NCBI RefSeq assembly: GCF_000013985.1
Contig: NC_008048.1
Location: 2,046,001-2,110,000, forward strand
DNA length: 64,000 nt
Direction of reading: 5' to 3'
Origin: Sphingopyxis alaskensis RB2256
GTDB taxonomy: Bacteria > Pseudomonadota > Alphaproteobacteria > Sphingomonadales > Sphingomonadaceae
Both the position numbers and the translations under genes were made by a program. Below the pieces are notes generated by a model. The model had not been told where the DNA came from. It ran no database searches and saw only the letters and a program-made list of their open reading frames with translations. Positions 8,275-17,764 of this stretch are shown one piece after another (within the stretch, counting starts at the first letter, position 1; each line of letters begins with the position of its first letter).

Positions 8275-9747
8275 ATGGCCGAAATGATCATTGTCATCGA
8301 CGAAGGCACGACCTCCACCCGCACCATGCTGTTTGCCGCCGACGGGACGCCGCTCGGCAGCGCGCAGCGCGAGATAAGGCAGCACTATCCGGGTCCCGGC
8401 CTCGTCGAGCATGACGCCGCCGAGATCTGGGAAGCGACGCTTGCCTGCACGCGCGAAATGGTGGCGCGCGCCGGTGGCGCGGATCATGTGGCGGCGATCG
8501 GCATCACCAACCAGCGTGAAACGATCGTCTTCTGGGATCGCGCAACCAACGAACCGCTTGCGCCTGCGATCGTGTGGCAGGACCGGCGCACCTCGGCCGA
8601 CTGTGCCGCGCTGAAGGAGGCGGGGCATGAGACTGCGGTGCAGGCGACCAGCGGATTGCTGCTCGACCCCTATTTTTCGGGAAGCAAGATCGGCTGGGCG
8701 CTTCGGCACTGGCCGCAACTGAAGGACGCGGGAGCGCGGCTCGCCGTGGGAACGATCGAATCATGGCTCGTTTATCGCCTGACCGGCGGCGTGCATGTCA
8801 CCGACGCGACCAATGCGTCGCGCACGGCATTGATGGCCATCGAGGGCGAGGGAGGCTGGAACGCCGGGCTTTGCGACCTGTTTGGCGTACCGATGCGGCT
8901 GCTGCCCGAAATCACCGGCTGTACCACGGTCGTCGGCACGACCGACCCGGCGCTGTTCGGCGGCGCGATCGCGATCGCCGGCATCGCGGGCGACCAGCAG
9001 GCCGCAACGATCGGCCAGGCGTGCCTTTCACCGGGGCAGACCAAGGCTACCTTCGGCACTGGCGCCTTCATCCTGTCGGCGAGCGGCGCGACGCGACGGC
9101 ATTCGTCGAATCGCCTGCTCGCGACGGTGCTGGTGCAGGAAGGCGACGCCCGCGTCTATGCGCTCGAAGGGTCGGTCTTCGTTGCCGGCAGCCTGATCAA
9201 ATGGCTGCGCGACGGATTGGGCCTGCTCGCAAGCGCGAGCGAAAGCGAGGGACTGGCACGGGCGGTACCCGATAATGGCGGCGTCTACCTGGTCCCCGCC
9301 CTGTCGGGACTGGGAGCGCCGCACTGGCGGCCTGACGCGCTCGCGGCGCTTTCGGGCCTCAGTTTTGCCAGCACGAAGGCGCATGTCGCGCGCGCTGCGC
9401 TGGAGGCGCAGTCCTATCAGGCGCATGATCTTAAATCGGCCTTCGCCGCCGACGGGGTCGACTGGGCCGAATTGCGTATCGATGGCGGCATGGCGGCGAA
9501 TGACTGGATGGCGCAGGACCTGGCCGACATGCTGGATCTGACCGTCGAGCGACCCGATTTCGTCGAAAGCACCGCGCTTGGCGCCGCAATGCTCGCTGCA
9601 ACCGGCGCAGGGATTTACCCCGACCTCAAGACCGCGGCGCAGGCGATGCGCGGCACCGCGACCCGCTTCACGCCGGCGCTGGATGCCACGCAACGCAAAA
9701 CGCGCCTTGCCGGGTGGCAAAGCGCGCTTGCAAAGGTTCTGGGATAA
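8275..9747 (+). CDS. glpK: Glycerol kinase
   Basis: Phosphorylates glycerol to glycerol 3-phosphate in the cytoplasm. 490 residues, FGGY-kinase fold. The N-terminal phosphate loop reads DEGTTSTR, followed by ITNQRET, IVWQDRRT and the C-terminal ATP site GGMAAN. A strong GGTGGAGG ribosome site at 8263-8270 places the start at 8275; the frame is open further upstream but without family similarity. Note Glu where Escherichia coli GlpK has Gln in DQGTT. No glpF, glpD or glpR is adjacent. Confidence 0.93.
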   Translation: MAEMIIVIDEGTTSTRTMLFAADGTPLGSAQREIRQHYPGPGLVEHDAAEIWEATLACTREMVARAGGADHVAAIGITNQRETIVFWDRATNEPLAPAIVWQDRRTSADCAALKEAGHETAVQATSGLLLDPYFSGSKIGWALRHWPQLKDAGARLAVGTIESWLVYRLTGGVHVTDATNASRTALMAIEGEGGWNAGLCDLFGVPMRLLPEITGCTTVVGTTDPALFGGAIAIAGIAGDQQAATIGQACLSPGQTKATFGTGAFILSASGATRRHSSNRLLATVLVQEGDARVYALEGSVFVAGSLIKWLRDGLGLLASASESEGLARAVPDNGGVYLVPALSGLGAPHWRPDALAALSGLSFASTKAHVARAALEAQSYQAHDLKSAFAADGVDWAELRIDGGMAANDWMAQDLADMLDLTVERPDFVESTALGAAMLAATGAGIYPDLKTAAQAMRGTATRFTPALDATQRKTRLAGWQSALAKVLG

Positions 9748-9750
9748 ACC

Positions 9751-9781
9751 GATCCTCCCCATGGCTTCGCCACGGGAGATC
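9751..9781. terminator. Bidirectional hairpin between glpK and rpmE
   Basis: Stem TCCC-ATGGC / GCCA-GGGA with loop TTC, framed by GATC on both sides, sits between two convergent stop codons. Likely terminates both transcripts; there is no long T-run. Confidence 0.55.
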
Positions 9782-9788
9782 ACAAGAA

Positions 9789-10016
9789 TCAACGCTTGAG
9801 CGTCAGCCCGCCGAAACGCTTGTTGAACTTGGCCACCTGCCCGCCCGAGTCGAGCATACGGCCCTGACCGCCGGTCCATGCCGGGTGCGCTGTCGGGTCG
9901 ATTTCCAGCGTCATCACGTCGCCTTCGCTGCCCCAGGTCGAACGCGTCTGATATTCGGTGCCATCGGTCATCTTGACCGTGATCATGTGATAGTCGGGGT
10001 GAATGTCTTTTTTCAT
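9789..10016 (-). CDS. rpmE: 50S ribosomal protein L31
   Basis: 75-residue large-subunit protein starting [19 protein letters not shown], the usual L31 N-terminus. The four zinc-binding cysteines of C+ type L31 are absent, so this is the zinc-free (C-) form common in alphaproteobacteria. It follows fabZ on the same strand but is separated by 167 bp containing a repeat palindrome. An own promoter is therefore likely. Confidence 0.95.
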   Translation of the reverse strand: MKKDIHPDYHMITVKMTDGTEYQTRSTWGSEGDVMTLEIDPTAHPAWTGGQGRMLDSGGQVAKFNKRFGGLTLKR

Positions 10017-10035
10017 GTCTCTTGGCTCCTGTGCC

Positions 10036-10052
10036 GCTGGTTTCCGACCAGC
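10036..10052 (-). promoter_or_regulatory. Leader hairpin just upstream of rpmE
   Basis: Perfect 6 bp stem GCTGGT-TTCCG-ACCAGC lying 20 nt before the rpmE start codon. Ribosomal protein leaders often fold for autoregulation, and L31 leaders are known in other phyla. A role here is only a suggestion. Confidence 0.3.
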
Positions 10053-10136
10053 AGCTTGAGTCGGTGCGTCCGGGGACGCGAAGCGGCGCCCTTACTGGGC
10101 AATCGGGGAAAATGCAACACCTGCACCCCGTTGATC

Positions 10137-10162
10137 GTCATCCCGGCGAAGGCCGGGATGAC
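10137..10162. repeat. Palindromic repeat GTCATCCCGG-N6-CCGGGATGAC
   Basis: Perfect 10 bp inverted repeat with loop CGAAGG. This type of GTCATCCCGGCGAAGG palindrome is widespread between genes in proteobacteria. A diverged relative is at 30804-30879. It lies between fabZ and rpmE and may serve as fabZ terminator. Confidence 0.8.
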
Positions 10163-10183
10163 ATATAAGGGGAGGTCTCCGCC

Positions 10184-10666
10184 CTAGTCGCCCGGCGGAT
10201 CGGCGATCATCGCGGTGAACTGGCATTCGGTCGCGAGTTGACCGCCCAGCATTGCCCGCCCCTCGAACTTGCAGATATTGCGCTTCGCCTGGAGAATCGT
10301 GACGTGCAGGTCGAGCAGGTGGCCGGGTTCAACCGGCTTGCGGAACTTTACCCCGTCGATGCCCATGAAATAGACGAGCTTGCCGCTGCCCGCGAGGCCC
10401 AGCGATTCGATCGCGAGCACGCCGCCCGCCTGCGCCAGCGCCTCGACGATGAGGACGCCGGGCATGATGGGCCGGCCGGGGAAATGGCCCTGGAAAAAGG
10501 GCTCGTTCATCGTCACCGCCTTGACCGCATGGATCGACTGGTCCTTGACCATCGAAACCACCCGGTCGACCAGCAGCATCGGATAACGATGCGGGAGCAG
10601 GCTCAAAACCCGGCGGATGTCCGCCGCGCCCATGGCCTCGCCCACGCTGTCTTCCCCGGCCGCCAT
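10184..10666 (-). CDS. fabZ: 3-hydroxyacyl-ACP dehydratase
   Basis: Dehydrates 3-hydroxyacyl-ACP in fatty acid elongation. 160 residues, hot-dog fold, with the catalytic block [24 protein letters not shown] (His and Glu) in the middle and [14 protein letters not shown] near residue 22. It starts 5 nt after the skp stop, so it is the last gene of the bamA-skp-fabZ run. In most proteobacteria lpxD lies before fabZ and lpxA/lpxB after it; none is here, as expected for sphingomonads that make glycosphingolipids in place of LPS. Confidence 0.95.
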
Positions 10667-10671
10667 CGCGC

Positions 10672-11358
10672 TTAGCGCGTCGTCGGCTGGTTGCCGGTCG
10701 GCGCCGGAGCCGCCGCACCGGGCTGCGCCGCGCGCGCGGCGTCCATCAGCTGCTGGTTGCGCTGCTGGACGAGCTGGCCCGGCTGATAGCCCGCGGGAAC
10801 CGCGATGGACACATTGGGCAGAATGCGGTTGAGTTCGGTCACGACCGCCTCGGTGATGTCGACATTATTTTCGCGCGCGAGCACCGCGTCGGGATTGAGC
10901 AGCAGGTCGACCTTCTTCGCGGTCATCGCCGCCTTGATCGCCTCGTTCATGCGGACGCTGATCTGATCCTCGACATAGGCGATGGCAAGGTCGACGGGCG
11001 CGCTGATCTGGCCGAGTTCGGCCTGCGCGGCCTGACGCTTGTCCTGCACGGCCTTGGCCGCCGCCTGCAGCGCGGCCTGGTTCTGCGGCGTCTTTCGCGC
11101 CTCTTCATTATACTTCGCGATCAGCACGTTGATTTCGGCCTGCAGCGTCTGGCCGCGCGATTGCTGCTGGTCGATCTGCGCCTTGTAGGTCGTCTCGATC
11201 TGCTGCGAAGCGGTGCGGAAGGCGTTCGACCGCGCCGCGGCGACGCGCACGTCGGCGACCGCCACGCCCTTCGCCTGCGCAATGGCCGGGGCCGACAGGA
11301 TGGGTGAGACCGACAGCGCGGCGATCGCCAGCGCGGAAGCGGCAAGAAGTTTTTTCAT
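10672..11358 (-). CDS. skp: OmpH/Skp-family periplasmic chaperone
   Basis: 228-residue secreted protein with signal peptide ([17 protein letters not shown], cleavage after SAPAIAQA) and a long helical, Gln/Ala-rich middle typical of the Skp coiled-coil arms. It escorts unfolded outer-membrane proteins to the Bam complex. The ATG overlaps the bamA stop by one base (TGATG), indicating translational coupling. The C-terminus is an extra Pro/Ala/Gln-rich tail not needed in Escherichia coli Skp (about 160 residues). Confidence 0.88.
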   Translation of the reverse strand: MKKLLAASALAIAALSVSPILSAPAIAQAKGVAVADVRVAAARSNAFRTASQQIETTYKAQIDQQQSRGQTLQAEINVLIAKYNEEARKTPQNQAALQAAAKAVQDKRQAAQAELGQISAPVDLAIAYVEDQISVRMNEAIKAAMTAKKVDLLLNPDAVLARENNVDITEAVVTELNRILPNVSIAVPAGYQPGQLVQQRNQQLMDAARAAQPGAAAPAPTGNQPTTR

Positions 11359-14030
11359 CAGAATTGAGTTCCTACATTGAATGAGAAGCGTTTGGTATCA
11401 TCGCCCTCTTCTTTGCGAAGGGCGTAAGCGAAGTCGATCCGGAAGGGACCGAAGGGGGAGTTCCAGTTGACCCCGGCGCCGATCGCGACGCGCGGCATCC
11501 AGGTGTCGCCAAAGAAGCGTTCCTCGAACGGCGCGAGCGCCGAAAAGCCGGCCGCGCAAGTGGTGAACTGGCCGGTCGGCGCGCCCGAAGCGTCGGGCGT
11601 GTTCGTTGCGAATTGCGTCACACCCGTGGTCGCATTGCGGCACAGGAACTTCGTCAGCCCGTCGGCAGGATCGCGGAAGTCGGCGAGCGTCGTGAGCGTC
11701 GGACGCTTGACACTGAACACCGACCCGACGTCGAGGAAGATCGACGGCCTGAGACCCAGTTCCTTCGCCCCGGTGCCGAGCGGAATGTCGAGCTCGACCC
11801 GCCCCTGATAATAGGCGCGGCCCCCGAGCGCGTCGTCGATCTGGCCGCGATTGTCGTTGCTCGTGTCGATCACCGGGTTCAGAGGATCATAGATCGCGGC
11901 AAAACGGATCACGCGCGGGCCGACGCCGCGAATGTCGAAGCCGCGCATCTGCGGTTCGCCGAGGAAGAAGCGATCGGTCAGGCGCACCTTGTCGCTTGTC
12001 GGCGTGGGCGCGCTGCCAAAGGGGTGGATATAGCCGCCTTCGGCCGAAAGGTTGAGGATGAAGCGGCTGCCGAGGTTGAAATGCTTGGACCCGGCAAGCC
12101 GCGTGCGGACATATTTGACGCTGCCGCCCAGACCCGCGAAATCCTGGCTGATCGACGCCGACTGGCCGCGCGTCGGGCGAATCCGGTTGTCGCGGTCGTC
12201 ATAGGCGAGGGTGAAGCCGACGAGCGAGGTCGTCCGCTTGCCGATCGCATCGCAAAGATAGCGGCCTGCCACCAGCGGATCGCACTGGTCGCCAAAGAAG
12301 TAGATCGACCGGTCGAGCGTCACATCATCATAGTTGAGGCTGTAGCGGCCAAAGAAGGAGAGGAACTCGGTAAGCGGCACGCCGGCGTTGATCTGGAACC
12401 CGGTCGTGACCTGCTCGAACGTCGTCCGGCGGTCGTTGTCGATGAAGTTGAACGAATTGAGGTCGCGACGATAGACGCTGCCGCCGACCGAGATGTTGCG
12501 ATCGAACAGATAGGGTTCGGTGAAACCCAGTTCGATCGACTTCGAATAGCTCGAATAATTGACCGACGCCTGCAATTGCTGGCCCAGGCCGCGGAAATTG
12601 CGCTGGCGGATCGACGCCTGGAGCAGGAAATTCTCGATCGAGGAGAAACCCGCCGACAGCGACAGCTCGCCGGTCGGTTTTTCCTCGACATTGGTTTCCA
12701 GGATGATGCGGTCGGGCGTGCTGCCTTCCTTGCGCTCGATTTCCAGATTTTCCTGGAAATAGCCAAGGCTGTTGATGCGATTCTCGGTGCGCTTGACGCC
12801 AAAGCTGTTGAACGCATCGCCTTCATTGAGGCGGAACTCGCGGCGCACCACCTTGTCGTGGGTCAGCGTGTTGCCGTTGACGTCGATGCGCTCGACATAG
12901 GTGCGCGGGCTTTCGGCGACGTTGAAGGTGATGTCCATCGTCCGGTCGTCGGGATTACGGCGGAACTCAGGATTGATGTCGGCAAAGGCGTAACCGAACA
13001 GGCCGGCGGTTTCGCTGAGGCTTTCGACCGTATCCTCGACCAGCTTGGCGTCGTACCAGTCGCCGCTTTTCATCGGCAGCAGCCTCTTCAGCATTTCAGG
13101 CTGGAAGTCGCGCAGCTCGCTCTTCACGTCGACGTTGCCGAACTTGTAGCGCTCGCCCTCCTCGACGACATAGGTGATGATGAAATCCTGCTTGTTGCTC
13201 GTCAGCTCCGCGACCGCCGAAATGACGCGGAAATCGGCATAGCCGTTGGTCAGATAGAAAAGCCGCAGCTTCTGCTGGTCATAGGCAAGGCGGTCGGGGT
13301 CATAGCTGGTGTTCGACGACAGGATCGTGAGCAACCCCGTTTCCTTCGTCGCCATCTCGTCCTTGAGGTCGCCGTCGCTGAACTTTTCGTTGCCGATGAT
13401 GTTGATCTGTCGAACCTTCGATTTCGGCCCTTCGTTGATCTCGAACACCACATCGACGCGGTTCTGGTCGAGCGACACCATCTTGGGCTCGACGGTCGCG
13501 GCGAAACGGCCCTGGCGCTTGTACAGCTCGATGATGCGCGCGACGTCGGCGCGCACCTTGGACCGGGTGAAAATCTGGCGCGGCGCGAGCTTGATCTCCG
13601 GGCGGATCTTGTCTTCCTTGAGCCGCTTGTTACCCTCCAGGATCACGCGGTTGATCACCGGGTTTTCGGTCACCTGGATCTGCAGCGCACCATTGTTGTC
13701 GGTGATCTGGAAATCCTTGAACAATTCGGTCGCGGCGAGGTCCTTCAGCGCCTGGTCGAGCGTCGCACGGTCATAGGTCTGACCGACGCGCAAGCGCAGG
13801 TACGACAGGATCGTCTGCGCCTCGAGCCGCTGGTTGCCGGTGACGGTGATCGACTGGATCGTCGTCGCGGTCGGCGCCGCTTCGGGCGCGGGCGCGGGAA
13901 CGGTCGGTGCGGGCACGGTTGGCGGCGCAACATCCTGCGCCATCAGCGGCGCGCTGAGCATCGTACCGGCCAGAAGAGCCACCGACAGCTGTGTCCGGCC
14001 CAAGATTTTGTGTGAAGCCACGCCGTTCAT
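11358..14030 (-). CDS. bamA: Outer membrane protein assembly factor BamA
   Basis: 890-residue Omp85 protein that folds and inserts beta-barrel proteins. After a signal peptide (to LMAQ) and a Pro/Ala-rich linker come five POTRA domains (about residues 55-430), beginning IQSITVTGNQRLEAQTI, and then a 16-strand barrel. The barrel contains the MRGFDIRGVG motif, the counterpart of the conserved VRGF loop. The C-terminus ends in FSFNVGTQF with the terminal Phe recognised by Bam itself. Lies between rseP and skp, the conserved order. Confidence 0.97.
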   Translation of the reverse strand: MNGVASHKILGRTQLSVALLAGTMLSAPLMAQDVAPPTVPAPTVPAPAPEAAPTATTIQSITVTGNQRLEAQTILSYLRLRVGQTYDRATLDQALKDLAATELFKDFQITDNNGALQIQVTENPVINRVILEGNKRLKEDKIRPEIKLAPRQIFTRSKVRADVARIIELYKRQGRFAATVEPKMVSLDQNRVDVVFEINEGPKSKVRQINIIGNEKFSDGDLKDEMATKETGLLTILSSNTSYDPDRLAYDQQKLRLFYLTNGYADFRVISAVAELTSNKQDFIITYVVEEGERYKFGNVDVKSELRDFQPEMLKRLLPMKSGDWYDAKLVEDTVESLSETAGLFGYAFADINPEFRRNPDDRTMDITFNVAESPRTYVERIDVNGNTLTHDKVVRREFRLNEGDAFNSFGVKRTENRINSLGYFQENLEIERKEGSTPDRIILETNVEEKPTGELSLSAGFSSIENFLLQASIRQRNFRGLGQQLQASVNYSSYSKSIELGFTEPYLFDRNISVGGSVYRRDLNSFNFIDNDRRTTFEQVTTGFQINAGVPLTEFLSFFGRYSLNYDDVTLDRSIYFFGDQCDPLVAGRYLCDAIGKRTTSLVGFTLAYDDRDNRIRPTRGQSASISQDFAGLGGSVKYVRTRLAGSKHFNLGSRFILNLSAEGGYIHPFGSAPTPTSDKVRLTDRFFLGEPQMRGFDIRGVGPRVIRFAAIYDPLNPVIDTSNDNRGQIDDALGGRAYYQGRVELDIPLGTGAKELGLRPSIFLDVGSVFSVKRPTLTTLADFRDPADGLTKFLCRNATTGVTQFATNTPDASGAPTGQFTTCAAGFSALAPFEERFFGDTWMPRVAIGAGVNWNSPFGPFRIDFAYALRKEEGDDTKRFSFNVGTQF

Positions 14031-14101
14031 CCCGAAAAATACTCAAAAAACGACAAACCCGCCTGACCGCGGGCTTGCGCGCACTCCCTGCCCCAGACTC
14101 G

Positions 14102-15241
14102 CTAGCCAATCAAGCGCGCGATCCCGTCCCACAGCCCCAATGAGCCCAAATCGTTGAAAGTCACGACCAGCATCAGCGTCACCACCGCCGCAAAGCCGAA
14201 GCGGAATGCCCATTCCTGCACGCGGAGCGGTGCAGGCCGCCGCCGGATCGCTTCATAGGCATAGAAAAGCAAATGACCGCCATCGAGCATGGGCAATGGC
14301 AAGAGGTTGATGAACCCCAGATTGATGGAAATGAGCGCGATGAAGAATATGAGCGAGGCGACCCCCAGCGTCGCCGCCTGCCCCGAAATCTCCGCAATCT
14401 TGACCGGGCCGTTCATATCCTTGATCGATCGCCGGCCGGTGAGGAACTGGCCCAGAACCTCGCCGGTCTGGCGGACGATCTGCCACGTCTGATGCAAGCC
14501 GATCGCCGGTGCCTCGATCAGCGACACCGGTTCCAGCTGCGGCGGCGGCGGGGCGAGACCGATGATCGCGCGTTCATATTCCTTGCCGAACGGGTCCTTT
14601 TCGGTGATCAGTCGCGGCGCAAGCGCCACCGTCCGTTCGCTGCCCTCGCGCAGCACGCGCAGCTGCATCACTTCGCCGGGGCGGTGCGCGACCGCCATCG
14701 GGATGTCGCCAAAGGTCGCAATCGCCCGGCCATCAATCGCCACGATCCGGTCGCCCGCGCGCAGCCCCGCTTCGTCGGCGGCCGACCCGATCTCGATCGC
14801 GCCCGCAACGGGCGGGGTCACGACCTTGCCCCCGACCCACGCGAAACCGGCGAGGATCAGGATCGCGAACAGGAAATTGGTGACCGGCCCCGCCGCGACG
14901 ATCGCGGCGCGTTTCCACACCGGCTGCGCGGGAAAGGTGTGCGATCGTTCCTCGGCGGGCAGGGATTGCCATTCGGCGTCGGGCTGGCTGACGGCATCGC
15001 GGTCGCCCGCGAACTGGACATAGCCGCCCAGCGGCAGCCAGCCGATCTTCCATTCGGTGCCGCGCTTGTCGGTCCAGCCGACGAGCTTGCGCCCGAACCC
15101 GATCGAGAAGGTTTCCGCCTTCACCCCGCACCAGCGGCCGACGATATAATGGCCATATTCGTGGACGAACACGAGCGGCCCCAGCACGAGCAGGAAGGCA
15201 AGGATCGTGAATCCGAAACCGGGCGTCTCAAGCATGTTCAT
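14102..15241 (-). CDS. rseP: RIP zinc metalloprotease (site-2 protease)
   Basis: 379-residue intramembrane protease that cleaves anti-sigma factors in the envelope stress response. Zinc motif HEYGH appears in the first transmembrane helix (VFVHEYGHYIVG, about residue 25). A PDZ domain occupies the middle (VAGAIEIGSAADEAGLRAGDRIVAIDG) and the second metal motif is NLLPLPMLDGGHLLF near the C-terminus. The start at 15241 overlaps the dxr stop by 14 nt; a second ATG at 15235 is equally possible. The longer open frame upstream lies inside dxr. Confidence 0.94.
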   Translation of the reverse strand: MNMLETPGFGFTILAFLLVLGPLVFVHEYGHYIVGRWCGVKAETFSIGFGRKLVGWTDKRGTEWKIGWLPLGGYVQFAGDRDAVSQPDAEWQSLPAEERSHTFPAQPVWKRAAIVAAGPVTNFLFAILILAGFAWVGGKVVTPPVAGAIEIGSAADEAGLRAGDRIVAIDGRAIATFGDIPMAVAHRPGEVMQLRVLREGSERTVALAPRLITEKDPFGKEYERAIIGLAPPPPQLEPVSLIEAPAIGLHQTWQIVRQTGEVLGQFLTGRRSIKDMNGPVKIAEISGQAATLGVASLIFFIALISINLGFINLLPLPMLDGGHLLFYAYEAIRRRPAPLRVQEWAFRFGFAAVVTLMLVVTFNDLGSLGLWDGIARLIG

Positions 15242-16391
15242 ATTGTTCCACAAAGCGCAGCGCAGCCGCCCGCGATGCGGTATCGACGCTGAATATGTCC
15301 TGAAGCGAGGACGGAGCCGCAGGTTCCGCCGCGTCGACCACCCGCCGTACCGTATCGACGATCGCGGGGAAGGAAATGCGGCCCGCGAGGAAGGCGGCGA
15401 CCGCCACCTCGTTCGCGGCATTGAGCTGCGCCGGGCGCGCGCCGCCCGCCGCGATCGCGGCGCGGCAGAGCGCGGTCGCGGGGAAGCGCTCTTCGTCGGG
15501 CGCCTCGAAATCGAGCCGCGAAATCGCCGCCAGGTCGAGCGGCGCGCACGGCGTCGCCATCCGCTGCGGCCAGGCGAGCGCCGACGCGATCGGGATGCGC
15601 ATGTCGGGCGAACCGAGCTGTGCGAGCGTCGAGCAGTCGATATATTCGACGAGGCTGTGGATCACCGATTGCGGGTGGACGAGGATCTCGATCCGGTCGA
15701 GCCCGACAGGGAAAAGATGATGCGCCTCGATGAGTTCGAGGCCCTTGTTCATCATCGTTGCCGAATCGACGCTGATCTTGGCGCCCATCGACCAATTGGG
15801 ATGCGCGACCGCCTGCGCCGGGGTCACCGCGGCCATGTCGGCGGCGCTCATGGTGCGGAACGGGCCGCCGCTCGCGGTCAGGATGATGCGCCGCACCTGG
15901 TCGATCCGCCCGCCCGCGAGGCATTGAAAGATCGCATTATGTTCGCTGTCGACCGGGAGGATCGTCGCGCCCGACGCGCGCGCTGCGGCGGTCATCAGCT
16001 CGCCGGCCGACACCAGCGCTTCCTTGTTGGCGAGCGCAACGTCGTGCCCCGCCGCCAGTGCCGTCATCGTCGGCGCCAGCCCCGCGGTGCCGACGATCGC
16101 GGCCATGACGAGATCGGCCCGCCGTTCGGCGGCTTCGACGAGCGCCGCCGCGCCCGCCGCACATTCGATCCCCTGCCCCGCGAGCGCGGCCTTGAGATAG
16201 CCATAACAGCTTTCATCGGCGACCACCGCGACATCGGGCCGGAACTCGATGGCGAGCCGCGCCAGTTCCTGGACGTCGCAATTGGCCGTCAGCACCCCGA
16301 CGCGCCACGCCTCGCGGTCGCGGCGGACAAGGTCGAGCGTCGATTGCCCGACCGATCCCGTGGCGCCGAAGAGGGAGAGACGGCGCGTCAT
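15228..16391 (-). CDS. dxr: 1-deoxy-D-xylulose 5-phosphate reductoisomerase
   Basis: Second enzyme of the MEP isoprenoid pathway; NADPH-dependent. 387 residues. The NADPH loop LFGATGSVGQSTLDLV is at residues 7-22, with substrate and metal residues in PVDSEHNAIFQCL and the flexible loop HPNWSMGAKISVDSATMMNKGLE. One nt separates its start from the cdsA stop. It supplies isoprenoid precursors to uppS two genes upstream, giving the cluster a metabolic logic. Confidence 0.97.
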   Translation of the reverse strand: MTRRLSLFGATGSVGQSTLDLVRRDREAWRVGVLTANCDVQELARLAIEFRPDVAVVADESCYGYLKAALAGQGIECAAGAAALVEAAERRADLVMAAIVGTAGLAPTMTALAAGHDVALANKEALVSAGELMTAAARASGATILPVDSEHNAIFQCLAGGRIDQVRRIILTASGGPFRTMSAADMAAVTPAQAVAHPNWSMGAKISVDSATMMNKGLELIEAHHLFPVGLDRIEILVHPQSVIHSLVEYIDCSTLAQLGSPDMRIPIASALAWPQRMATPCAPLDLAAISRLDFEAPDEERFPATALCRAAIAAGGARPAQLNAANEVAVAAFLAGRISFPAIVDTVRRVVDAAEPAAPSSLQDIFSVDTASRAAALRFVEQYEHA

Positions 16392-16392
16392 G

Positions 16393-17058
16393 TCAGCCGC
16401 GCGCCCCGATCTGGCCCGCGAACGCCAGCGCGCCGAGCAGCAGCGCGACCGGCAGCAAACCGTCGACGCGATCGAACAGGCCGCCGTGGCCGGGGATCAG
16501 CTTGCCCGAATCCTTCACCCCAGCGCGGCGCTTCATCCAGCTTTGCGCGAGATCGCCCATTTGCGCGAGCAGGCCCATGAACAGGCCGATCCACAGCGGC
16601 ACGCCGACGATGCCCGCGCGGTCGCCGATCGTCGCGCTGGCGATCAGCGCCGCGACCATGCCGCCGAACAGGCCCGACCAGGTCTTCGACGGGCTGATCG
16701 TCGGCGCCAGCCGCGCGCCGCCAAAGGAACGCCCGGCAAAATAGGCGCCGATGTCGGTCGCCCAGACCATGCCAAAGACCCACAGCGCGGCCGTCATGCC
16801 GAGCTGGTCGCGAACGAACCACAGGCCCGCGGCCGCGCCGAGGATGAGCACCGGGCCAATGATCGTCAGCGCTGCCTTCGACCCGCCACCAATCGCCATC
16901 GCGCGCACCAGCGCGAGCCATTCGACGAGAACGAGCGCGCCGCCGACAAGCAGCAGCAGCCCGAACGCGATGCCGCCGAACCACAGCGCGGTCCCCGCAA
17001 TCGCAAACAATATGATCGCCGATCCCACCCGCACCCAAAGGTCCGATTTTGCCGCCAT
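16393..17058 (-). CDS. cdsA: Phosphatidate cytidylyltransferase
   Basis: Makes CDP-diacylglycerol from phosphatidate and CTP, the precursor for all phospholipids. 221 residues, about eight hydrophobic helices, with the signature around SPSKTWSGLFGG and KRRAGVKDSGKLIPGHGG-DRVDG near the C-terminus. The start is set at 17058 (MAAKSDLWVRV), 2 nt after the uppS stop. Upstream in-frame codons overlap uppS and are not family-like. Shorter than Escherichia coli CdsA (285) but similar to other alphaproteobacterial forms. Confidence 0.93.
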   Translation of the reverse strand: MAAKSDLWVRVGSAIILFAIAGTALWFGGIAFGLLLLVGGALVLVEWLALVRAMAIGGGSKAALTIIGPVLILGAAAGLWFVRDQLGMTAALWVFGMVWATDIGAYFAGRSFGGARLAPTISPSKTWSGLFGGMVAALIASATIGDRAGIVGVPLWIGLFMGLLAQMGDLAQSWMKRRAGVKDSGKLIPGHGGLFDRVDGLLPVALLLGALAFAGQIGARG

Positions 17059-17060
17059 CG

Positions 17061-17747
17061 TCAAAGCCCCCCGTACCGGCGATCGCGCCGTGCAAATTGA
17101 TCCAGCGCCGCTTTCAGGTCCGCCGGGGTAAAATCCGGCCACAGCTTTTCGGTGAAATACAGCTCGGCATAAGCCGACTGCCAGAGCAGGAAATTGGACA
17201 GCCGCAGTTCGCCCGAGGTTCGGATCAGCAGGTCGAGCGGCGGCATGTCGGCGGTATCGAGATGGGCCTCGATCGCCTCGGCGGTGATTTCGCCGATCGC
17301 TGCGGCGGCATTCGCCGCGCGCACCAGCTCGTCCTGCGCGCCATAGTTGAGCGCGACCGCCAGCGTCGTGCGCTTGTTGCCCGATGTCCGGTCGAGCGCA
17401 TTGTCGATCAGCGCGACGACATCGGGCGCCAGCGCGCGCCAGTTGCCGATGACCTTCAGCTTCACGTCATTGGCGGCAAATTCATCGAGGTCGGAGAGGA
17501 TGAAGCGCTTCATCAGCCCCATCAGGTCGTTGACCTCTTCCTCGGGCCGTTTCCAGTTTTCCGAACTGAAGGCATAGAGCGTCATCGCCTCCAGCCCCAG
17601 ATCGCCCGCCGCGCGCACGATCGTGCGCACCGTCTCGACCCCCGCCCTGTGTCCCGCGACGCGCGGCAACATGCGTTTTTTGGCCCAGCGGCCGTTGCCG
17701 TCCATGATGATGGCGACATGGCGCGCGGCGTGGTCTGAAACCGTCAC
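17061..17747 (-). CDS. uppS: Polyprenyl (undecaprenyl) diphosphate synthase
   Basis: cis-Prenyltransferase making the C55 lipid carrier for peptidoglycan. Contains HVAIIMDGNGRWAKKR (catalytic Asp), AGHRAGVE, YAFSSENWKRP and the C-terminal LLIRTSGELRLSNFLLWQ. The chosen start is the GTG at 17747 (VTVSDHAARHV). It has a GAGG site 8 nt upstream, and the longer frame with ATG at 17774 or 17840 runs into a dispersed repeat. That gives 228 residues, the usual length. Followed by cdsA at 2 nt. Confidence 0.93.
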   Translation of the reverse strand: MTVSDHAARHVAIIMDGNGRWAKKRMLPRVAGHRAGVETVRTIVRAAGDLGLEAMTLYAFSSENWKRPEEEVNDLMGLMKRFILSDLDEFAANDVKLKVIGNWRALAPDVVALIDNALDRTSGNKRTTLAVALNYGAQDELVRAANAAAAIGEITAEAIEAHLDTADMPPLDLLIRTSGELRLSNFLLWQSAYAELYFTEKLWPDFTPADLKAALDQFARRDRRYGGL

Positions 17748-17764
17748 CGGAAAAACCTCAAAAT

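Noticed and set aside
11613..14015. 800-codon open frame antisense to bamA
   Set aside because: Mirror frame of bamA with no recognisable domain; bamA itself is fully conserved.
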